Positions 1-8,468 of a stretch of 42,132 nucleotides of DNA are shown piece after piece (position 1 is the stretch's first letter; the number at the start of each line of letters is the position of its first letter). The stretch is from Clostridiales bacterium. GTDB lineage: Bacteria > Bacillota > Clostridia > Saccharofermentanales > Saccharofermentanaceae. Both the position numbers and the translations under genes were made by a program. The stretch is taken from contig JAGCSR010000052.1 of NCBI GenBank assembly GCA_017964005.1, forward strand, positions 1-42,132, given 5' to 3'. The notes beneath the pieces were generated by a model. That model had not been told where the DNA came from. It did no database searches and saw only the letters and a list, made by a program, of their open reading frames with translations.

Positions 1-1060
1 CGTCGGAAGATGTGCCGTCCTGAGAATCCTTATCCTGCGATGTCTGATCGTTTGTATCCTGACCGTCATCCTGAGGGAATGCAGGATCCAGATAGGAAGT
101 GTTGACGTAGTATGTATTACCGCCGTAGGTAACCTTTGCCCAGCCGTTATCGCTTATCGCAGTGACATTTACGGGAGTTCCTGCAGGTATAGTCTGCTTG
201 TCGTCTGCAGAATAAGAAGGTGCATCCTTGGCGGGAGCATCCGCCTTGACCTTATACTGGCTCTTTGCAGGATCAGTAGGCTGGAACAGAACGGCCGCGA
301 ATCTGTCATTGTCGGACACGTCTCCCGACACAAACGGAGTATTGCCGGATGCCGGCTTATCCGCCTTGCCTCCGAGGCACCATGCGGGAATGTAGTATGT
401 GTATCCAGAGAAAGATACCTGAGCCCAGGATCCGCCGTCGGTAAACCCGTTAACATATATTGTGGCAGGGGCCTTGATCGTAGCGACCACACCGGCTTTC
501 AGTGTCGGGAACCTCCGCAAAGGCGCATCCGCGTCGATATTATATGTTCCTGCGCCTGTTGCCGTAACGGGAACGACCATATATGTCTTGTCTGTTCCGA
601 ATGCTTTCCTGACATCCGAAGCATCCAGTTTCCTCTTATCGGCAGGGATCGTTCCGTCATCTTGTGCGCCGGAATCCCCGTCAGAAGGATCATCCTTGGA
701 ATTATCGGCCGCGTCTGTGTTATTGTCCTGACCCTGATCCTTGGCATCTGTCTGACCTTCGTCTTTATCCTGACCGTCACCGGAATCCGGAACTTCAGCC
801 GGATCCTTCACATTGCCGTCTTTGCCTTTATCGTCATCCTGATCTATCACGACAGCATCAGCCTCATTGCCGGACTTCGCTTCTTCCTTGCCGTTTTCCT
901 GATCTGTCTGGGGATTGGCTGTATCTGCCCTGCTCGCCATATTGCCGGCCTCACGGGCGATCCCGTATGCACCTGCGCCGAAGATAAGGAACACAAGTAT
1001 AGCTGCAACTATCTTATCTGCCGTTTGGGATCTGTTCTTCTTGGAGTTATTATCTGCCAT
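1..1060 (-). CDS. Membrane-anchored SH3-like domain protein (3' end cut by window)
   Basis: The frame opens at an ATG at 1058-1060 behind a strong AGGAGG site and stays open for 353 codons to the window edge, so the C-terminus is missing. Residues 1-15 are basic and cytoplasmic, about 16-36 form one membrane segment (IVAAILVFLIFGAG), and about 45-125 are a linker rich in Asp, Gly, Gln and Lys. After that come two segments of bacterial SH3 character. The clearer one, near residues 280-330, has the pattern TIPAGTPVNV..GWAKVTYGG.TYYV. A second Asp/Gln-rich stretch begins at the cut end. SH3b domains usually bind peptidoglycan or serve as wall-facing spacers, so an extracellular, wall-associated role is likely. 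No catalytic domain is visible in this part. One could follow past the edge. Confidence 0.8.
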   Translation of the reverse strand, partial: MADNNSKKNRSQTADKIVAAILVFLIFGAGAYGIAREAGNMASRADTANPQTDQENGKEEAKSGNEADAVVIDQDDDKGKDGNVKDPAEVPDSGDGQDKDEGQTDAKDQGQDNNTDAADNSKDDPSDGDSGAQDDGTIPADKRKLDASDVRKAFGTDKTYMVVPVTATGAGTYNIDADAPLRRFPTLKAGVVATIKAPATIYVNGFTDGGSWAQVSFSGYTYYIPAWCLGGKADKPASGNTPFVSGDVSDNDRFAAVLFQPTDPAKSQYKVKADAPAKDAPSYSADDKQTIPAGTPVNVTAISDNGWAKVTYGGNTYYVNTSYLDPAFPQDDGQDTNDQTSQDKDSQDGTSSD

Positions 1061-1256
1061 GGAACACCTCCTCTTGAGCATCGGGTTATTTACAATTATA
1101 AGAAAAATATAACACGGGAAAAACCTGATGACAAGATTGAAGGGCTCCCGGGGCGTTCCTGTTTCTTGTCAATTCCTACATAAACAGTGCGTATATCGTT
1201 ATAAAATCAAGCGAATTAAGCAAAAAAAGAATAAAGAAATCCCCCTCGCGATTATA

Positions 1257-1262
1257 TATAAT
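1257..1262 (+). promoter_or_regulatory. Possible -10 box of the pnt operon
   Basis: A TATAAT lies in an AT-rich stretch about 120 bases upstream of pntAA. No good -35 is visible 16-18 bases before it, so the assignment is tentative. It would give a leader of roughly 110 nt. Confidence 0.4.
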
Positions 1263-1289
1263 TGTTAAGTTCGAAAATTTTATCTTCCG

Positions 1290-1379
1290 CAAGGCTTAGC
1301 TTACGAAGGTAACAACGGATGCCGGCACAAGTCGCAAGACCCTGCCGCACCGCAAATTATATTCAAGCGGGGTACACCT
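1290..1379 (+). promoter_or_regulatory. Structured 5' leader of the pnt operon
   Basis: This stretch can fold into consecutive stems. GGCA (1324-1327) pairs with TGCC (1343-1346) around an inner GTC/GAC stem closed by a GCAA tetraloop of the GNRA class. CCGC (1350-1353) then pairs with GCGG (1367-1370), next to the only purine-rich ribosome site, GCGGGG. A weaker TCCG/CGGA pairing lies upstream (1295-1318). The second stem would partly hide the ribosome site, so translational control is possible. I do not recognise it as a known riboswitch class. The rest of the gap from 1061 to 1256 holds only AT-rich sequence and no gene. Confidence 0.35.
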
Positions 1380-2507
1380 ATGAAGAAAGTTTTGGTATGT
1401 AAGGAGACATCTCCTGCCGAGACCCGTGTGGCCATGATCCCGGACGACATCAAGAAACTGTCCGGAATGGGATACGAGTTTACGGTCGTAAAGGGAGCCG
1501 GTGTAAAGAGCGGCTTCGAAGATGAGGCTTATGAGCAGGCCGGAGCAAAACTGGTCAGCGACGAGAAAGATGCTTTGGCAGATGCCGAGATCGTCGTCAG
1601 GATCCTTAAGCCCGAGAGCGCTTCCGGAATGAAGGAAGACACGCTTCACATCAGCTATCTTGATCCTTTCAACGAGAAGGAACTCCTGGCGGATTTTGCA
1701 AAGAGCGGCATCAAGGCGGTATCGCTCGAGATGATCCCCAGAACCACTCTTGCTCAGAAGATGGACGTTCAGTCCTCTCAGACATCACTTGCAGGTTACG
1801 TTGCAGTATGTAACGCGGCAGCAAGACTTCCCAAGATCCTCCCCATGATGGTTACGCCTGCAGGAACTATCAATCCTGCAAGGGTATTCGTTATCGGTGT
1901 AGGTGTTGCAGGACTTCAGGCTATCGCAACCGCAAAGAGACTCGGCGCCCGTGTTGACGCTTTCGACACAAGGCCTGTCGTAGAAGAGCAGGTTAAGTCC
2001 CTTGGCGCAAACTTCGTCAAGATCGATCTCGGCGAGATGGGCCAGACAGCTCAGGGTTACGCAAAAGAGCTGACACCCGAGCAGGTTGCCAAGCAGCAGG
2101 AAGCTCAGGCTAAGGTCTGCGAGAGATCCAATATCGTAATCACAACAGCTAAGGTTTTCGGACGTAAGGCTCCTCTGCTCATAAAGAAGGATGTCCTCGA
2201 CCGCATGATGCCCGGCTCCATCGTAGTCGACATGGCTGTTTCCACAGGCGGTAACGTTGAAGGTTCCGATCCCACTAAGGAAGTCATCACCGATAACGGC
2301 GTAATCATAATGCCGGGTGACATGCTGGAGCGTCAGGTACCTTTCGATGCATCCAAGATGCTTTCAGGCAACATCAGTGCGTTCCTCACGCATTTCTATA
2401 ACAAGGAAGCCTCCGAACTCGTTGTCAACATGGAAGACGAGATCATGAAGGGATGCCTCATCACTTCCGGCGGCGCAATCATTCACGAAAGATTTAAGGA
2501 GGCATAA
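1380..2507 (+). CDS. pntAA: NAD(P) transhydrogenase, alpha subunit part 1 (NAD-binding)
   Basis: This 375-residue protein is the soluble NAD(H)-binding domain I of proton-translocating transhydrogenase, which moves hydride between NADH and NADP+ in exchange for protons. The N-terminus has the family start (KETSPAETRVAMIPDD). The Rossmann region near residues 160-190 carries GVGVAGLQAIATAKRLGA followed by the acidic end of the second strand (DAFDTRP). The alanine dehydrogenase/PntA relationship is clear along the whole length. The protein stops before the membrane helices, which are in the next gene, as in the split form known from Rhodospirillum and many Clostridia. A plausible but modest ribosome site (GCGGGG) precedes the ATG. 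The next gene begins 2 bases after the stop. It should form a complex at the cytoplasmic face of the membrane. Confidence 0.95.
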   Translation: MKKVLVCKETSPAETRVAMIPDDIKKLSGMGYEFTVVKGAGVKSGFEDEAYEQAGAKLVSDEKDALADAEIVVRILKPESASGMKEDTLHISYLDPFNEKELLADFAKSGIKAVSLEMIPRTTLAQKMDVQSSQTSLAGYVAVCNAAARLPKILPMMVTPAGTINPARVFVIGVGVAGLQAIATAKRLGARVDAFDTRPVVEEQVKSLGANFVKIDLGEMGQTAQGYAKELTPEQVAKQQEAQAKVCERSNIVITTAKVFGRKAPLLIKKDVLDRMMPGSIVVDMAVSTGGNVEGSDPTKEVITDNGVIIMPGDMLERQVPFDASKMLSGNISAFLTHFYNKEASELVVNMEDEIMKGCLITSGGAIIHERFKEA

Positions 2508-2509
2508 AA

Positions 2510-2818
2510 ATGGACGGAAAGACAATAATGCTGCTGATCTTCGTTTTCATCATCGCAGCATTCCTCGGAGTCGAACTTATATCTAAAGTTCCTTCACAGC
2601 TCCACACCCCTCTCATGAGCGGTACCAATGCTATCTCCGGTATCACCATCGTCGGTGCTATCGCAGCATGCGCGATCAGTGTAACCCTCGACAACGACCT
2701 TATCGGCATGATCGTCGGAGGCATCGCGATCCTTTTCGCGACCATCAACGTTATCGGCGGATATTTCGTAACCGACAGAATGCTCGGAATGTTCAAGAAG
2801 AAGGAGGCTAAGAAATAA
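2510..2818 (+). CDS. pntAB: NAD(P) transhydrogenase, alpha subunit part 2 (membrane)
   Basis: A 102-residue hydrophobic protein with three or so membrane segments (about 5-25, 42-62 and 65-85), matching the small membrane subunit of the three-gene transhydrogenases. The family pattern H-T-P-L-M-S-G-(T)-N-A-I-S-G-I is present near residues 32-45. It supplies part of the proton channel together with PntB. The ribosome site AAGGAGG overlaps the end of pntAA. Its TAA shares one base with the ATG of pntB (TAATG), which indicates translational coupling and a fixed order of assembly. Confidence 0.93.
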   Translation: MDGKTIMLLIFVFIIAAFLGVELISKVPSQLHTPLMSGTNAISGITIVGAIAACAISVTLDNDLIGMIVGGIAILFATINVIGGYFVTDRMLGMFKKKEAKK

Positions 2819-4245
2819 TGGACCTCTTTGGATTTCAAGAATATCTGTGTATATTCCTCTATATGATCGCAAGTGTGCTCTTCATCATGGGCATCAAGAA
2901 GCTCGGTAAGGCGGATACCGCCCGTTCCGGTAACCTTATGTCCTCGATCGGTATGCTTATCGCAGTAATCTCAGTCCTGATCTCTCAGGATGTTATCCCC
3001 TCCGGCGCACTCGGCTACGGCATCATCGCAGGTGCTATCGTAGTCGGTTCGGTTATCGGCTTCATCTGGTCAAAGAAGGTAGAGATGACCGGCATGCCTC
3101 AGCTCGTCGCCCTCTTCAACGGATTCGGCGGTCTGTCTTCCATGCTCGTTGCTATCTCCCAGTACCTGGCTCTGCGCAGCGGTTCAACCAGGATCGGCAG
3201 TGATGCCTTCACCTCTATCACGATGGGTCTTACCATCGTCATCGGTGCGGTCGCTTTCACAGGTTCCCTTATCGCATGGGGCAAGCTTGCAGGCCTCAAG
3301 ATCTTCAAGAAGCCTATCTCCCTCCCCGGTAAGAACATCATCAATTCGATCATCCTCGTTGTAGCTGTAGCCGGCATCGGCCTCTACACCTACGATCCTA
3401 CAGGAAATATCGGATTCATCGGCATCATCGTTACAACAGCAGCTTCCCTGATCCTCGGTGTGACTCTGGTCATCACCATCGGAGGCGGAGACATGCCTGT
3501 TATCATCTCATTCCTTAACGCATTGTCCGGTCTTGCTGCTGCATTCGCAGGATTCCCTATCGGCAACACGGTCCTCATCGTATCAGGCTGTCTTGTCGGT
3601 GCATCCGGCGTCATCCTTACCCTCATCATGTGTAAGGCAATGAACCGTACCTTCTACTCACTCCTCTTCAAGAGTGTTGCCAAGAAGAAGTCTTCCGCAG
3701 CAGCAGGCGAGTACAAGGAGCCCCGCGCAATGTCCGTCGAGGATGCTTACCTCGTATTGGAGGCTGCAAAGAACGTCGTTATCGTTCCCGGTTACGGTAT
3801 GGCTGTTGCCCAGGCTCAGCACGCTGTTAAGGAACTCTGCGACAAGCTGGAAGACAACGGAACCGAAGTCAACTTCGCTATCCACCCCGTTGCAGGCCGT
3901 ATGCCCGGTCACATGAACGTTCTCCTTGCTGAGGCTAACGTTCCTTACGAGATGCTCAAGACATCTGACGATATGAACCCTCAGATGGACAATGTCGATG
4001 TTGCCATCGTTATCGGCGCTAACGACGTTGTTAACCCTTCCGCTGTTGACGATGAGTCTTCACCTCTCTACGGTATGCCTATCGTCGAAGCATTCAGGGC
4101 AAGAACGGTATTCGTTCTCAAGAGAGGTAAGGGCACAGGCTTCTCCGGTATCGAGAACCCTCTGTTCACCAACGACAACACCGCAATGATCTACGGCGAC
4201 GCTAAGCAGACCGTCTCCTCGATCGTATCGGAGTTCGATTCCTGA
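2818..4245 (+). CDS. pntB: NAD(P) transhydrogenase, beta subunit
   Basis: A 475-residue protein of normal PntB length. The first 280 or so residues hold about eight to nine membrane helices of domain II. The last 180 or so form the soluble NADP(H)-binding domain III, with the characteristic VIVPGYGMAVAQAQ nucleotide loop, IHPVAGRMPGHMNVLLAEA, and the downstream VIGANDVVNP and KRGKGTGFSGIENPLF segments. It completes the enzyme with pntAA and pntAB. In an anaerobe the enzyme most likely balances NADH and NADPH using the proton gradient. The start overlaps the pntAB stop and uses AAGGAGG. A strong terminator follows 32 bases after the stop, so the operon has three genes. Confidence 0.96.
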   Translation: MDLFGFQEYLCIFLYMIASVLFIMGIKKLGKADTARSGNLMSSIGMLIAVISVLISQDVIPSGALGYGIIAGAIVVGSVIGFIWSKKVEMTGMPQLVALFNGFGGLSSMLVAISQYLALRSGSTRIGSDAFTSITMGLTIVIGAVAFTGSLIAWGKLAGLKIFKKPISLPGKNIINSIILVVAVAGIGLYTYDPTGNIGFIGIIVTTAASLILGVTLVITIGGGDMPVIISFLNALSGLAAAFAGFPIGNTVLIVSGCLVGASGVILTLIMCKAMNRTFYSLLFKSVAKKKSSAAAGEYKEPRAMSVEDAYLVLEAAKNVVIVPGYGMAVAQAQHAVKELCDKLEDNGTEVNFAIHPVAGRMPGHMNVLLAEANVPYEMLKTSDDMNPQMDNVDVAIVIGANDVVNPSAVDDESSPLYGMPIVEAFRARTVFVLKRGKGTGFSGIENPLFTNDNTAMIYGDAKQTVSSIVSEFDS

Positions 4246-4277
4246 TCGTTTGTAAGATAAAAGGATAAATAGAGAGC

Positions 4278-4314
4278 GGGAGCTGCCTCAGATGATATGA
4301 GGCAGCTCCTTTTT
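4278..4314 (+). terminator. Rho-independent terminator of the pnt operon
   Basis: A perfect 12-bp stem (4278-4289 with 4297-4308) and 7-nt loop are followed by six T. The arm core CTGCCTCA/TGAGGCAG resembles the terminators at 17181 and 40021. Confidence 0.95.
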
Positions 4315-4342
4315 TGCCTGTATACCCTCTTAATTGCGCCTG

Positions 4343-4351
4343 TGTTATAAT
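4343..4351 (+). promoter_or_regulatory. Extended -10 promoter of the STAS/SpoIIE pair
   Basis: TGT-TATAAT at 4343-4351 is a consensus extended -10. It sits directly after the pnt terminator and 36 bases before the STAS start codon, so the pair has its own promoter. No strong -35 is visible. Confidence 0.7.
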
Positions 4352-4387
4352 GCACCTATAACAACATAAGATAAGGAGATCAGTAAT

Positions 4388-4684
4388 ATGTTGGATATCC
4401 AGAAGACCATCGACAGCGGCAAGGCTCTCTTTGCAGTTAAGGGAAGACTCGACAGCATCACGGCTCCCGACCTCGAGAAGGAACTTGAAGAGAACCTCTC
4501 CGGCGCAGAAGAGCTCGTCATCGATTTTGACGGACTTGAATATATCTCATCCGCGGGACTCCGCGTTCTTTTGGCAGCAAAAGAGATAATGGGAGATAAG
4601 CCCTTCATCATCAAGAACGTTAACGAGGTTATCCGCGACGTATTCGATGTCACGGGATTCTCTTCTTTCCTGAATATCGAATAA
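4388..4684 (+). CDS. STAS-domain anti-sigma factor antagonist
   Basis: This 98-residue protein is a single STAS domain of the SpoIIAA/RsbV type. The phosphorylation loop YISSAGLRVLL is complete near residues 52-62, with the switch Ser at 54 or 55, after the usual hydrophobic strand (LVIDFDGL). In this family the unphosphorylated form captures an anti-sigma kinase and releases its target. The kinase phosphorylates that Ser and a PP2C phosphatase removes the phosphate. The ribosome site AAGGAG is well placed. The next gene starts 4 bases later and encodes both the phosphatase and a kinase-like domain, so the two should work as a unit. No sigma factor gene is in the window. Confidence 0.93.
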   Translation: MLDIQKTIDSGKALFAVKGRLDSITAPDLEKELEENLSGAEELVIDFDGLEYISSAGLRVLLAAKEIMGDKPFIIKNVNEVIRDVFDVTGFSSFLNIE

Positions 4685-4688
4685 AGGT

Positions 4689-6725
4689 ATGAAGGAGAAG
4701 ACATATAAGAAGAAACTGGCCGTTCGGCAACTTATTCACATTATCCTCATCATCGTAGTATTCTCGGCGATCGTAAGCTTCGTCGGATTTATGGGATTCA
4801 CCGAGGTTATGATGAATCAATATGTGACGGGCGGGTACAGGATCGCGAATACCGCTAAGGATTATATCGATCCCGACCGTCTTGAAGAGTGGCTGGCAGG
4901 CGACGGTACATCCGCCGATTACCTGATCGTGTGGAACAGGCTGGACAAGCTCTGTAATTCATCGCAGAGCACCTTCATATATGTCATCAAACCCTCTGAC
5001 GAATATTGGAATGTCAATTATATCTTCTCGACCGTAAATCATGAGACAACTTATTCGCCGTATGAAGTCGGATTCGTAAGAGCTACCACCAACCAGGAAG
5101 CGCATGATAAGTACAAGGCGGTTTGGGAAGGCACAAGCGAGGGTGAGTCCATGCACCTCTGGAGCCTTCGCTATTCATCTTCAACTTACCACATAACGAT
5201 CATGGTCCCTCTTAAGGGAAATGACGGCACGACCAAAGGCATCCTTTGCGTGCAGCGCCAGATGACAGAGATGGTAAGAGCCAGAGCCATCTATCTCGGT
5301 ATCGTTCTGGCCATCACCGTTATCATCACGGTCGCCGTCATAATCCTTGAGGTCAATTATCAGCGTAAGACACTCATCAAGCCGCTCGAGACTATCACGG
5401 GTGAAGCGAGCAGATTCGCCGATGAGAATGTTCCTCCCGAGCAAAAACTTGAAAGCAAGATATCAAATAAGGACGAGATCGGAATACTGGCAGGTTCCAT
5501 CGATCAGATGGAAGAGCGAATCACCAACTATATCAAAGACATCACCGAGATAACGGCCAGGAACGAGAAAGCAAAGACGGAGCTGTCCCTCGCTACGAGG
5601 ATCCAGGAGTCCATGCTCCCTTCGATCTTCCCCGCATTCCCCGACAGAACCGACTTCGACATCTATGCTTCGATGAATGCCGCCAAGGAAGTCGGAGGCG
5701 ACTTCTATGACTTCTTCCTGATCGATGACACTCACCTTTGCATGGTAATGGCGGACGTCTCGGGCAAAGGAGTTCCGGCAGCCCTCTTTATGATGGCCTC
5801 CAAGATCATCCTTGCCAACAAAGCCATGACAGGCATCTCTCCGGCACAGATCCTCAAGGATACGAATAACACGATATGTTCGAATAACACCGAGAAGATG
5901 TTCGTCACCGTATGGCTCGGAATACTGGATCTTACAACAGGCAAGCTCACCGCTGCCAACGCAGGTCACGAATACCCGGCGATAAAGCACGGAGACGGCA
6001 AGTTCGAACTTCTCCGCGACAAGCACGGATTCGTAATCGGCGGCATGTCGAATATGAAATACACGGACTATGAGGTCGAACTCGAGCCGGGTTCCAAGAT
6101 CTTTGTTTATACCGACGGCGTACCGGAGGCAACCGATGCCAATGAAGCGATGTTCGGAACGGACCGCATGATCGACGCCCTCAATAAAGATGTGGATGCT
6201 ACACCCGAACAGATCCTCAAGAACGTCAGATCTTCGGTAGATGAATTCGTCAAGGATGCCGAGCAGTTCGACGACCTGACCATGCTCTGTCTTGAATACA
6301 GGGGCAATAAAGTTGAGACGGGGGAACATGTTTTCGATGCGGCGGTGGAAGAACTGCCGAACGTCCTGGCTTTCGTTGACGATTATCTTGACAAGATACA
6401 GTGTGATCCCAAGAGCAGATCCCAGATCCATATCGCCGCAGAAGAGATCTTTGTCAACATAGCACATTACGCCTATAACCCGGACAAAGGCACTGCATCG
6501 GTCAGTGTGGAGACACACGAGAACCCGGGTTCGATAACGATCACGTTCAGCGATAACGGAACCCCTTACAATCCCCTCGCCAAAGAGGATCCTGATACCA
6601 CCCTTGCAGTGGGCGAGCGCCCGATCGGAGGCCTCGGGATCTTCATGACAAAGAACATAATGGACGATGTCACCTACGAATATAAGGACGGCAAAAACGT
6701 CCTGACGATGACCAAGAAAGTATAA
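4689..6725 (+). CDS. Membrane sensor with HAMP, SpoIIE-type PP2C phosphatase and RsbW-type kinase domain
   Basis: A 678-residue signalling protein. A membrane segment at about 15-38 is followed by an extracellular sensor (about 40-195), a second membrane segment (200-222) and a HAMP/coiled linker (225-305). The PP2C/SpoIIE domain (about 310-535) has the metal-binding GGDFYD (336-341), ADVSGKG (355-361), YTDG and DDLTML motifs. The last 130 residues are a GHKL ATPase of the anti-sigma kinase type, with the N-box EEIFVNIAHYAY, the G1 box DNGTPYNP and a glycine-rich GGLGIFMTKNIMD. It probably senses an external signal and sets the phosphorylation of the STAS protein encoded just upstream. Phosphatase and kinase are normally separate proteins; fusions exist, but the direction of switching cannot be read from sequence. 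Confidence 0.92.
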   Translation: MKEKTYKKKLAVRQLIHIILIIVVFSAIVSFVGFMGFTEVMMNQYVTGGYRIANTAKDYIDPDRLEEWLAGDGTSADYLIVWNRLDKLCNSSQSTFIYVIKPSDEYWNVNYIFSTVNHETTYSPYEVGFVRATTNQEAHDKYKAVWEGTSEGESMHLWSLRYSSSTYHITIMVPLKGNDGTTKGILCVQRQMTEMVRARAIYLGIVLAITVIITVAVIILEVNYQRKTLIKPLETITGEASRFADENVPPEQKLESKISNKDEIGILAGSIDQMEERITNYIKDITEITARNEKAKTELSLATRIQESMLPSIFPAFPDRTDFDIYASMNAAKEVGGDFYDFFLIDDTHLCMVMADVSGKGVPAALFMMASKIILANKAMTGISPAQILKDTNNTICSNNTEKMFVTVWLGILDLTTGKLTAANAGHEYPAIKHGDGKFELLRDKHGFVIGGMSNMKYTDYEVELEPGSKIFVYTDGVPEATDANEAMFGTDRMIDALNKDVDATPEQILKNVRSSVDEFVKDAEQFDDLTMLCLEYRGNKVETGEHVFDAAVEELPNVLAFVDDYLDKIQCDPKSRSQIHIAAEEIFVNIAHYAYNPDKGTASVSVETHENPGSITITFSDNGTPYNPLAKEDPDTTLAVGERPIGGLGIFMTKNIMDDVTYEYKDGKNVLTMTKKV

Positions 6726-6752
6726 ATCTCCAATAAGAAACCGGACTCACTG

Positions 6753-8468
6753 TCAGGTGCAGACTCTGTTCCTGCCGGTCTCCTTGGCAGTATAGAGCTT
6801 CTCGTCGGCATTACTGATATTCTCTTCGATGGACTTAGAAGGATCGAAAAAAGTACATCCGAAACTCATGGTGCAATTGATCACATTGCCGTCCGCTTCG
6901 ATGGACGAGCCCATCAGTTTTACCCTGATCTCTTCAGCTTTGGCCGCAGCTCCGGCAAGATCCGTGTCGGGCATAACAAATACGAACTCCTCGCCGCCCC
7001 ATCTGTAGACATTCTGATCGTCCGCGCAGAAGGATTCGATAAGGTTTGCGGTGAATGCCAGGACATCATCTCCGGCATTATGTCCGTATGTATCGTTAAC
7101 TCTCTTGAACTTATCGATGTCGCAAATGAAGACAGACATGGTCTTACCCGAATCGGGTATAAGATAATCCTTATATTTTCCGCCGAAATCGAAGTAGAAT
7201 CCCATCCTGTTCTTAAGTCCGGTGAGCTTATCGTGGTGGGACTCTTCGAGGAAAGTCTCAGACTCCAAAGCGATGCCGCAGACAAGAGCTGCCAGGGACA
7301 GTTTCTTCGGGTCTACCTTCTCGTCGAACCCGCGATCGTCGTTCTTGTTGATGAGCTGCAATGCTCCTATGAAGCTGCCGTTGATGTCGGCAACCGGGAG
7401 AACAAGAACAGACTTGGTCGTATAGCCTGTCTGAAGATCCACGTTCTTATTGAAGTCCGGGTCGGAATACGGGTCGTTGGTAATAACGGTTTTCTTACTC
7501 CTTAAGGCTTTGCCCACAAGTCCCGTGCTGTCGGGTATCACGATCTTATCCACACCTGTTGCGGACATCGTCCAGATCTGACCCTTGCGCTTATCCCACT
7601 TCCAAAAACTCGCTCTGTCGGCATCGACAATAGTCTTGCCGAGTTCGGTAAGATAAGAGAACAGGAGATTATGGTCCTTCCTGTCATTCATGCACATATC
7701 TGTATAAAGGCTGTCCGTAATATCGTAGATCCCGTTCAGTATCTTTCCGCAATCTTCCATGCTTTCTCCTCCTTGTTCGACGGGCGCAAATTCCGCGCCG
7801 GTATCCTTCATCGCCTCTGCGATCTTATCTTCATCATCCATGTGCATCAGGAATACATGCACGCCGCGGGATGTAAGTTCCTTTATCTTATCCGCCATAT
7901 CACAGCAATACATATGGACCGGAGTCTTATTGGAAGACATCTCGGTATAAAGATATGCTCCCTCCGTAAGGTATTCCTCAAAGGGCGCAAGGGTATTAGA
8001 ATCACCTGTATATACCGTTCTGTTGCCGTCAACGGTAAGACAATATCCGAAGCACTTGCCGGAGAGTTCTTCGGTATGTGAAGTCGGCACGGGACAGAAG
8101 AGCCAGTCTTTATCCAATTCTTCTGCCGTCACCAGTTCAAACCAGGTATCGCTGCATCCTTCCAGGTTCTTAAGATAAAACTTAAGATCATCTCTTACCC
8201 TGTCCGACGGGGCCACCACAGTGATCTTGGTATCAGATGCAAAATAGAGCCAGTCAACAAGAAGTCCGATCCCGCCTATATGGTCACCGTGAGTATGGGT
8301 TACCAGCACATAGACATGATCGAAAGAAGAAAGATCCCGTCTCTTAAGTTTCTCAAATGTGCTCATCGGGCAATCCAGTAACACCAGATCTTTATCCGCG
8401 ACGAAATACGCGCTGTTATGTTCATCCGCAAATGCAGAACCTCTTCCAAGAAAACTCAGCATCTTCAT
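6753..8468 (-). CDS. Metallo-beta-lactamase-fold / GAF / GGDEF fusion protein
   Basis: A 571-residue soluble protein with three parts. Residues 1-240 or so form a metallo-beta-lactamase fold with the metal motif THTHGDHIGG (near 53-62), a later TSH, TGDSN and LMHMDD. Residues 260-395 look like a GAF sensor (FWKWDKRKG..VGKALRSKKTVITNDPY..SVLVLPV). Residues 405-571 are a GGDEF diguanylate cyclase with FKRVNDTYGHNAGDDVL and the active-site loop GGEEF, so the domain should be active. The inhibitory RxxD site upstream of GGEEF is absent (AxxQ at those positions). Its ATG overlaps the stop of the adenylate cyclase gene by 4 bases. The substrate of the hydrolase part is unknown; it might act on a nucleotide or serve as a ligand-binding sensor. 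Confidence 0.92.
   Translation of the reverse strand: MKMLSFLGRGSAFADEHNSAYFVADKDLVLLDCPMSTFEKLKRRDLSSFDHVYVLVTHTHGDHIGGIGLLVDWLYFASDTKITVVAPSDRVRDDLKFYLKNLEGCSDTWFELVTAEELDKDWLFCPVPTSHTEELSGKCFGYCLTVDGNRTVYTGDSNTLAPFEEYLTEGAYLYTEMSSNKTPVHMYCCDMADKIKELTSRGVHVFLMHMDDEDKIAEAMKDTGAEFAPVEQGGESMEDCGKILNGIYDITDSLYTDMCMNDRKDHNLLFSYLTELGKTIVDADRASFWKWDKRKGQIWTMSATGVDKIVIPDSTGLVGKALRSKKTVITNDPYSDPDFNKNVDLQTGYTTKSVLVLPVADINGSFIGALQLINKNDDRGFDEKVDPKKLSLAALVCGIALESETFLEESHHDKLTGLKNRMGFYFDFGGKYKDYLIPDSGKTMSVFICDIDKFKRVNDTYGHNAGDDVLAFTANLIESFCADDQNVYRWGGEEFVFVMPDTDLAGAAAKAEEIRVKLMGSSIEADGNVINCTMSFGCTFFDPSKSIEENISNADEKLYTAKETGRNRVCT

Noticed and set aside
1290..1379. Naming the pnt leader as an NAD+ riboswitch
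   Set aside because: I could not match its conserved core from memory; only structure is visible, so no class is given.
5463..6518. Minus-strand 351-codon frame
   Set aside because: It lies inside the SpoIIE-type gene, which has clear domain motifs; the antisense frame has none and no ribosome site.
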